Shown here piece after piece: positions 8,001-11,771 of a stretch of DNA of 11,771 bases (within the stretch, counting starts at the first letter, position 1; every line of letters starts with the position of its first letter). This stretch comes from Lentisphaeria bacterium (lineage in GTDB: Bacteria > Verrucomicrobiota > Lentisphaeria > Oligosphaerales > Oligosphaeraceae). Under the pieces are notes generated by a model. It did no database searches, had not been told where the DNA came from, and worked only from the letters and a program-made list of their open reading frames with translations. Both the position numbers and the translations under genes were made by a program. Location of the stretch: the NCBI GenBank assembly GCA_016287975.1, contig JAEEXV010000021.1:1-11771 (forward strand), read 5' to 3'.

Positions 8001-8322
8001 CGCCCGCCAGGAACTCGACTCCTACAAATGGGTCTACGCCGCCCAGGACAACGGCCTCTATCCATGGCGCCTGCCCGAAGAACGGCGGCGCGCCGCCGTG
8101 GCCTTCGCACGCCCTGGCCGATACCGCCTCCTGGCCATGCTCTCCGGCAAGGAGCAGGCGGTGACGGTCGGAAAGGACGGAAAAGTCCCGCTTGAACTGG
8201 CAGGCGTCTCGGCGGAGGTCTTCTACCTCGTGCCCGAGGAATCCCGACAGCGCCTGGAGGGCCTCCGCGCCCATCGGAACTTCCTTCGCGAACACATCGT
8301 CGGGAAAATGCAGCCCGAATAG
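5077..8322 (+). CDS. Large secreted glycoside-hydrolase-like protein with N-terminal beta-sandwich domains (GH42-like layout)
   Basis: A 1081-residue exported protein, started at the ATG behind GGAGG (5067-5071). The signal peptide has hydrophobic core AALLLAIALHCAA and probable cleavage near residue 23. ALHC is not a good lipobox. Residues about 25-175 (SFADGKGDWNG onward) and about 180-365 look like two beta-sandwich, carbohydrate-binding-type regions. Residues about 390-755 read as an (alpha/beta)8-like catalytic region rich in Trp and acidic residues, including E681 (IAESGKN), E695 (WAPEYSY) and E714/D716 (SLEIDWPSAW). Residues about 760-870 (RRLLILQET to AWVDAAPGRILVLHG) resemble the amidotransferase-like trimerisation domain of GH42 beta-galactosidases, and a C-terminal beta domain follows. 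I do not recognise the family and cannot name the catalytic acids. Genes 59 bp before and 35 bp after place it in the operon. Confidence 0.7.
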   Translation: MQGHPCFRLHAALLLAIALHCAATDYSHSFADGKGDWNGVVRDGALVHEMGVHKPGSYLAAATPLPVSPGERFIYEAEVNIPQPLRQGVYRLQAVFLNDRGGLVSSHLSTESADSSRAWRRLSMPLAVPVGATRLQLRLVHNGVGRVLVRRVACRPPAPGSFDAGRFPAYAGTLEEQKILQGMSLKTGGDIPPSAHLDYDDRPAPSRYSVRFQWANPAERPASGTVESALPDLRPPGSPRRAVASVSLWMRVHHRGAGKLHLDIRFRELLSGYGDAQNRWTARIPLEKCPPGGAWTRFEFTPADFQAIPGNSMPEAWGQIEPATIFFDVEGRGEAAWSLADVRVRYDDGGEAMAFAAWQDPLWYFGRADAPAPMLPALEGRNVHGSGTYLLETERGRRNFQELKKLVPNLAFQQYACLPELLRAREWLRKSGMTAGFQGVGPFLWQRAVELDALAAPRDSYQFLNERHHKMDYTDDASWHTIWKEVAGRFGKYGIPEFQTIDSGFRVADAKVNRNAPRILRHEDIGIAPPAAAASRAPIHFWDYFEWYAGFRWTPADLGWKTWDDYRVTPPNLVMTAAASPRTRQRAYLDFMLRHYAFLRWHADASKSLAEQGVRYILMNNGDDWRNGNDCIGAVRLGHLGGFVEETFFYHPATVLKAYHQAETMRLLYEGSGLHHRLIAESGKNGHNPIYWAPEYSYAAIFDIAAAGNYDSLEIDWPSAWMEVQTRPENRYDFNRYLDYLAKCLAFNRARAERPRVPPEMRRLLILQETRASYAGPRARVLGQTLERDNWPFSRITPQLLDDAVLDRARMIVNDCYALTQAQADRLAAWVDAAPGRILVLHGVSAGRRIDGTMWSEVFGWSNTTINAPRLFDRFFGALSFRNGHVVPERPGTVVFKDASGDPLLCCVRRPSGSIVWLYAMPPGMDRARDSRILASLMRRHGISPVAESTGDLYVRKYLPGFAQEDKTGVIFTAFARQELDSYKWVYAAQDNGLYPWRLPEERRRAAVAFARPGRYRLLAMLSGKEQAVTVGKDGKVPLELAGVSAEVFYLVPEESRQRLEGLRAHRNFLREHIVGKMQPE

Positions 8323-8357
8323 CCGCAAGAGCCGCCGCCAGCCCTGGATTCCATCCC

Positions 8358-11300
8358 ATGAAGACCTCCGCCTCCACGCTCCTTGCCCTGCCCCTCCTTC
8401 TCTGCATCGCCGCATCCGCCGCCGTGCGGCTGCCGCACCTATTCTCGGACCACGCCGTCCTCCAGCGCAGTCCTCGCTGCGCCGTCTGGGGGCAGGCCGC
8501 CCCTGGCGAACGCGTCGTCGCCGCAGTCGCCGGAGCCACGGCGACCGCCACTGCGGACGCCGGCGGGGAATGGAGACTCTTCCTCGACCTGTCGAAGGCC
8601 ACCGAGGGACCGCATCTTCTGACTGTCAACGACCAGACCATCCGCGATGTCCTGATCGGCGATGTCTGGCTTTGCTCAGGCCAGTCCAACATGCAGTTCA
8701 CCATGCGCACGGAACTCGGGGTCGACCGCCAGCGCGGCGAGGCCCCGCGCCTGAAGGGCCGCCTGCGCTGCTTCTGCACCAGGCTGGTCGCCGCCGCCAC
8801 CCCCCAGCGGGATGTCCCAGGCACCTGGTTCGTGCTGGATTCCAGGAACATCGATCTCTTCCAGGCCGTCTCCTACTATTTCGGACGCGAAATCGTCGAG
8901 CGCGCCAATGTGCCCGTCGGCCTGATCCAGTCCAGTTGGGGAGGCACCCCCGTCGAGGCCTGGATGGACCAGGAGTCGCTCGCCGCCTTCCCCGACGAGG
9001 TGGCACTCGGTGCCCAGCGCCTCCAGCGCTTCCGCGACTATCCCCAAATGGTCGAGGAGTATCTGCCCCGACGCGCCGCCTGGGAACAGCGCTTCGGACG
9101 CCAGGATCCGCCGCACACGCCGCCGCCACGCGACGCGGCCTGGCGGAAAACCCGCGAGGGCCTCCATCCTGGCTTCGGCCTCGTCTGGTTCCGCCGCACC
9201 GTGGTCTTCGACCAGGCCGAGGTCAGTCGCCCGATCCGCCTCCACTTCAGTTATCAGCACGCCCCGTTCTCGGTGTTCGTGGACGGACGTGAAATCGCCT
9301 CGCATTCAGTGCGGGACGCAGTCTGGAACAATCCCTTCATCTTCGACATTCCCCCGAACACGCTGGCGCCAGGCCCGCATGTCTTCATGCTCCGCTACCA
9401 CGTCTCCTGCCAGCCCGTCGTCGAACTGCTCGCCACCTACCGCTTCGGCGCCCACGCCTTCCGCCTCGCCGAATGGGAGACCTATCGGGAACGGGACTAC
9501 GGACGCCCCAGCGGCCCCGCCATGGCCGCCTACCCCAAAGGCCCAGGCACCCAGGTCTTCGACCGCAACCTGTTCCACCATCTCTACAACGGGATGATCC
9601 ACCCCCATACGCCCGCCGCCATCCGCGGATTCATCTGGTACCAGGGCGAAAACGACGCGAGGCGCCCCCAGGTCTACGCCCGCGTCTTCCCCGCCCTCGT
9701 CACGGGATGGCGCCGAAAATTCCGCGACGAGGCGCTGCCCTTCCATTTCTGCCAGCTCCCCGCCTACACCGCCCGCGTCGCCGATGTGAATGCGACGGGC
9801 TGGGCGCCCCTGCGCGCGGCCCAGGACCAGGCCCTCGCGCTCCCGAAGGTCGGGCGCGCCATGCTCATCGACACTGGCGAGGCACAGGACATCCACCCCC
9901 GCGACAAGCGCCTGGCGGGCCTCCGCCTGGCCGCGCTGGCGCTCGACCAGGACTACGGCATCCCCACCCCCTGCCTCAGCCCCGTCGCGACCCGAGCGCG
10001 CCTCCAGGGCAACGCGGTCCGCGTCTCATTCCGGCACGCGCCGGACGGCCTCGTCCTCCGCCCGATTCCCGCCGAATACAACTGGAACAGTTCCAGCCCC
10101 CGCGAAGCGACCAGGCCGATGCTCCGTCATTCGCCGCAGGCACAGGTCGAGGACGTCGCGCTGCAGGATGCGGACGGCACCTGGCACTGGGCCGACGACG
10201 CCAGCCTTGACGACGACGAACTCGTCGCCTCCGCCAAGGCCGTCCCGCGCCCCGTCGCCATCCGCTACTGCTACGTGCCGTTCCCAATCCCGACGATCTT
10301 CTCCACTGCGGGGCTGCCCGCCGCGCCGTTCCAGTTGAAAGTGGAGGGGGCGCCTGCCGACGCCCGGCCCATGCCCGCGAACTGGGATCCCGACACGCTC
10401 TTCCAGATCCCCCGCGCGACCCCCGCCACTGGTCTCACCTTCCCCTTCCCCGTTCCCGCGAACATCCGCCCCGTCCTGCTGGAAGGGCTGCCCCACCGCG
10501 GCCGCCCGACCCGCTTCTTCGCCTGGGTCGGGCTCCCGCCGCCTGGCGCCCCCAGACCCGCAGGCCGACGCATCCCTGGAGTCGTCCTGGTGCACGGCGG
10601 CGGCGGCACCGCGTTCCTGCAGTGGGTCGAAGCCTGGACCAGGCGGGGATACGCCGCCATCGCCATGGACACCGTCGGATGCCTCCCTGTCCGACGCTTC
10701 GAGGCCCAGACCTCCTGCCGCATCCCGCTGGAAGGCGGCGGCCCCAGGAAACACGACTTCGCATGGGACACCGCACATCCCCGCGATAGCTGGACCGCCC
10801 ACGCCGTCGCCGCCGTCATCCGCTCCCACTCCCATCTGCGCTCGCTGCCAGAAGTCGATCCCGACCGCATCGGCATCACTGGCATCTCCTGGGGAGGCTA
10901 CCTCACCGGCATCGCCGCCGCCCTGGATCCGCGCTTCGCCGCCGCCGTCCCCGTCTACGGCTGCGGCTTCCTAAGCGAATCGGACTGGACCGTCAAGGGC
11001 GCCCCCGAGGAATGGCTGGCGCGCTTCGACCCCGCCCGTTTCCTGCCCTTTGTCAAATGCCCGACCCTCTTCGTCAACCGCCCCGACGACCAGGCGTATT
11101 TCTGGCCCCAGTGGGTGCGCTCTTCCCTGCTCCCGAAACACGCTGACCGCTCCTGCCGCCCAGGACTGGGGCACAGCCATGCCGCAGGCGTCGTACAGGA
11201 GGCCATGGCCTTCTTCGACGCCTGTTTCCAAGGGGCCCCTCCGCTGCCGCACTTCCAATCCCAGAGCCGCGCCGACGGCGTCGTCACCGCGGTCTTCCAA

Positions 11301-11510
11301 AATGCCGCCGAAGTTCGGAAGGCCATGCTCGTGTGGACTGGCGACGACGCGACTGTCCCCTGCGCCCGACGGAAATGGCGGCAGGTGCCCGCCCGATTCC
11401 GCGACGGCGTCGCCAGCGCGCCCATTCCCGTCGGCGCGAAGGCCTGCTTTCTCAACGTGGTGGACGCACGCGGCAATATCGTCAGTTCACCAGGATACGG
11501 ATGGGAGTGA
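8358..11510 (+). CDS. Secreted two-module esterase: sialate-O-acetylesterase-type SGNH module fused to alpha/beta-hydrolase
   Basis: A 1050-residue exported protein with signal peptide (LLALPLLLCIAASAA, cleavage near 21-22). Module 1 (about 22-525) is a sialate O-acetylesterase (SASA) type: nucleophile block SGQSNM with S110, GLIQSSWGGTPVEAW, block WYQGEND (427-433), and catalytic D511/H513 in DIHP. A beta-sandwich insert (about 275-360) is normal for the family. A beta-rich linker spans about 525-690. Module 2 (about 690-960) is a dienelactone-hydrolase or acetylxylan-esterase-like alpha/beta hydrolase: HGGGG at 746-750, nucleophile GISWGG with S844, acid D910 or D911, and His939 or His941 in GLGHSHAAG. 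The last 85 residues form a beta domain ending ARGNIVSSPGYGWE. Both triads look intact, so two acyl groups or positions could be removed by one chain. The reading frame is unbroken across the junction. No clear ribosome site precedes the ATG. Substrate unknown. Confidence 0.88.
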   Translation: MKTSASTLLALPLLLCIAASAAVRLPHLFSDHAVLQRSPRCAVWGQAAPGERVVAAVAGATATATADAGGEWRLFLDLSKATEGPHLLTVNDQTIRDVLIGDVWLCSGQSNMQFTMRTELGVDRQRGEAPRLKGRLRCFCTRLVAAATPQRDVPGTWFVLDSRNIDLFQAVSYYFGREIVERANVPVGLIQSSWGGTPVEAWMDQESLAAFPDEVALGAQRLQRFRDYPQMVEEYLPRRAAWEQRFGRQDPPHTPPPRDAAWRKTREGLHPGFGLVWFRRTVVFDQAEVSRPIRLHFSYQHAPFSVFVDGREIASHSVRDAVWNNPFIFDIPPNTLAPGPHVFMLRYHVSCQPVVELLATYRFGAHAFRLAEWETYRERDYGRPSGPAMAAYPKGPGTQVFDRNLFHHLYNGMIHPHTPAAIRGFIWYQGENDARRPQVYARVFPALVTGWRRKFRDEALPFHFCQLPAYTARVADVNATGWAPLRAAQDQALALPKVGRAMLIDTGEAQDIHPRDKRLAGLRLAALALDQDYGIPTPCLSPVATRARLQGNAVRVSFRHAPDGLVLRPIPAEYNWNSSSPREATRPMLRHSPQAQVEDVALQDADGTWHWADDASLDDDELVASAKAVPRPVAIRYCYVPFPIPTIFSTAGLPAAPFQLKVEGAPADARPMPANWDPDTLFQIPRATPATGLTFPFPVPANIRPVLLEGLPHRGRPTRFFAWVGLPPPGAPRPAGRRIPGVVLVHGGGGTAFLQWVEAWTRRGYAAIAMDTVGCLPVRRFEAQTSCRIPLEGGGPRKHDFAWDTAHPRDSWTAHAVAAVIRSHSHLRSLPEVDPDRIGITGISWGGYLTGIAAALDPRFAAAVPVYGCGFLSESDWTVKGAPEEWLARFDPARFLPFVKCPTLFVNRPDDQAYFWPQWVRSSLLPKHADRSCRPGLGHSHAAGVVQEAMAFFDACFQGAPPLPHFQSQSRADGVVTAVFQNAAEVRKAMLVWTGDDATVPCARRKWRQVPARFRDGVASAPIPVGAKACFLNVVDARGNIVSSPGYGWE

Positions 11511-11521
11511 CTGGCGATCGC

Positions 11522-11549
11522 CCGGCCCAAGAATGGGCCGGCACAGAAC
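11522..11549 (+). repeat. Hairpin element, right copy 1 (3' of the operon)
   Basis: CCGGCCCA-AGAA-TGGGCCGG forms a perfect 8-bp stem with a 4-nt loop and is followed by CACAGAAC. It begins 11 nt after the stop codon of the esterase gene, so it has the same orientation relative to transcription as the left copy has to the regulator gene. The absence of a T-tract argues against a standard intrinsic terminator. Both stem arms contain CCGG, a tetranucleotide otherwise rare in this window. Confidence 0.9.
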
Positions 11550-11561
11550 GCTCGGCTCCCC

Positions 11562-11610
11562 GATGGGTCTGGGGTCTGAAGTCTGGGGTCCCCGAAAGAT
11601 GGGTCTGGGG
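11562..11610 (+). repeat. Degenerate heptamer repeats after right hairpin 1
   Basis: Interrupted copies of the TCTGGGG unit (ATGGGTCTGGGGTCTGAAG, TCTGGGGTCCCC, GATGGGTCTGGGG) on the plus, transcript, strand. The first 17 bases (11562-11578) match the left array junction exactly in inverted orientation. The units here are decayed relative to the perfect array at 1-63. Confidence 0.8.
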
Positions 11611-11617
11611 TCATTTA

Positions 11618-11645
11618 CCGGCCCAAGAATGGGCCGGCACAGAAC
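11618..11645 (+). repeat. Hairpin element, right copy 2
   Basis: A base-for-base identical repeat of the 28 bases at 11522-11549, offset by 96 bp. Sequence after it diverges at once (ACGGGGTCTCGGG instead of GCTCGGCTCCC), so identity is confined to the hairpin and its 8-nt 3' tail. Confidence 0.9.
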
Positions 11646-11646
11646 A

Positions 11647-11726
11647 CGGGGTCTCGGGTCTCGGATCTTCGATGGGCCTGGGGTCTGAAGTCTGGGGTCC
11701 CCAATGGGTCTGAAGTCTGGGGTCCC
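11647..11726 (+). repeat. Degenerate heptamer repeats after right hairpin 2
   Basis: A block at 11671-11702 matches 11562-11593 at all but one base (GGGCCTGGGG for GGGTCTGGGG), and a shortened version follows at 11703-11726 (AATGGGTCTGAAG, TCTGGGGTCCC). The offset here is 109 bp against 96 bp for the hairpins, so about 13 bp were gained or lost between the two tandem copies. I see nothing recognisable in the last 45 bases of the window (11727-11771). Confidence 0.8.
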
Positions 11727-11771
11727 GAACGCCAGGTCTGGCGCAGATTGGACACCGCTCACACTGCGGAC

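Noticed and set aside
11522..11541. Classical rho-independent terminator
   Set aside because: The stem is strong but is followed by CACAGAACGC, not a T-tract. The left copy also lacks one. A 3'-end role remains possible by another mechanism.
80..11645. Composite transposon bounded by the inverted elements
   Set aside because: No transposase or integrase gene and no target-site duplication is visible, and element orientation is better explained by the direction of the adjacent genes. Outer boundaries lie beyond the window, so this is not excluded absolutely.
11550..11771. Small proteins encoded in the right-hand repeat region
   Set aside because: Open frames there are repetitive products of the heptamer sequence and of overlap with the esterase gene, without ribosome sites.

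Overview
The window looks like a carbohydrate-utilisation locus from a GC-rich bacterium of the PVC group, most likely Lentisphaerota or a Verrucomicrobiota relative. I infer this from three family traits. There is a GntR-LacI chimeric regulator. There is a prepilin-like protein with the [17 protein letters not shown] leader and a C-terminal H-X9-DG motif, a family greatly expanded in Lentisphaerota and Planctomycetes. There are also very large secreted carbohydrate-active proteins. No ribosomal, tRNA or taxonomic marker gene is present, so the assignment is tentative.

Layout: a G-rich heptamer array (1-63) and a perfect-stem hairpin (88-107) lie just downstream of a regulator gene on the minus strand (147-1202). 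An AT-rich divergent intergenic region (1203-1528) carries a recognisable promoter for each direction and a 20-bp imperfect palindrome that makes a good operator candidate. Five plus-strand genes follow with short gaps or an overlap, and read as one operon: GPH/MelB-type sugar symporter (1529-2974), FAD-dependent oxidoreductase (2961-4286), H-X9-DG prepilin-like protein (4340-5017), large secreted glycosidase-like protein (5077-8322), and a secreted two-module esterase (8358-11510) joining a sialate-O-acetylesterase-type SGNH module to an alpha/beta-hydrolase module. After the last stop come two copies of the same hairpin and degenerate heptamers (11522-11726).

Proposed working (inference): the two exported enzymes trim and deacylate an acylated glycan outside the cytoplasm, the symporter imports the released sugar, the FAD enzyme may oxidise it in the cytoplasm, and the divergent regulator senses a sugar and controls both promoters. 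The substrate cannot be read from the sequence.

The most unusual signals are not the genes. (1) A hairpin-plus-heptamer element sits just after the 3' ends of both outward-reading transcription units, so its copies are inverted at the two ends of the locus. The left and right stems differ by a compensatory base-pair swap. (2) The heptamers put GGGG runs with 3-nt loops on the transcript strand, an ideal quadruplex pattern. (3) The tetranucleotide CCGG is strikingly rare (16 by manual count in 11.8 kb, 4 of them in the two right-hand hairpins), while CTGG and CCAG stand in its place at many Gly-containing codon pairs.
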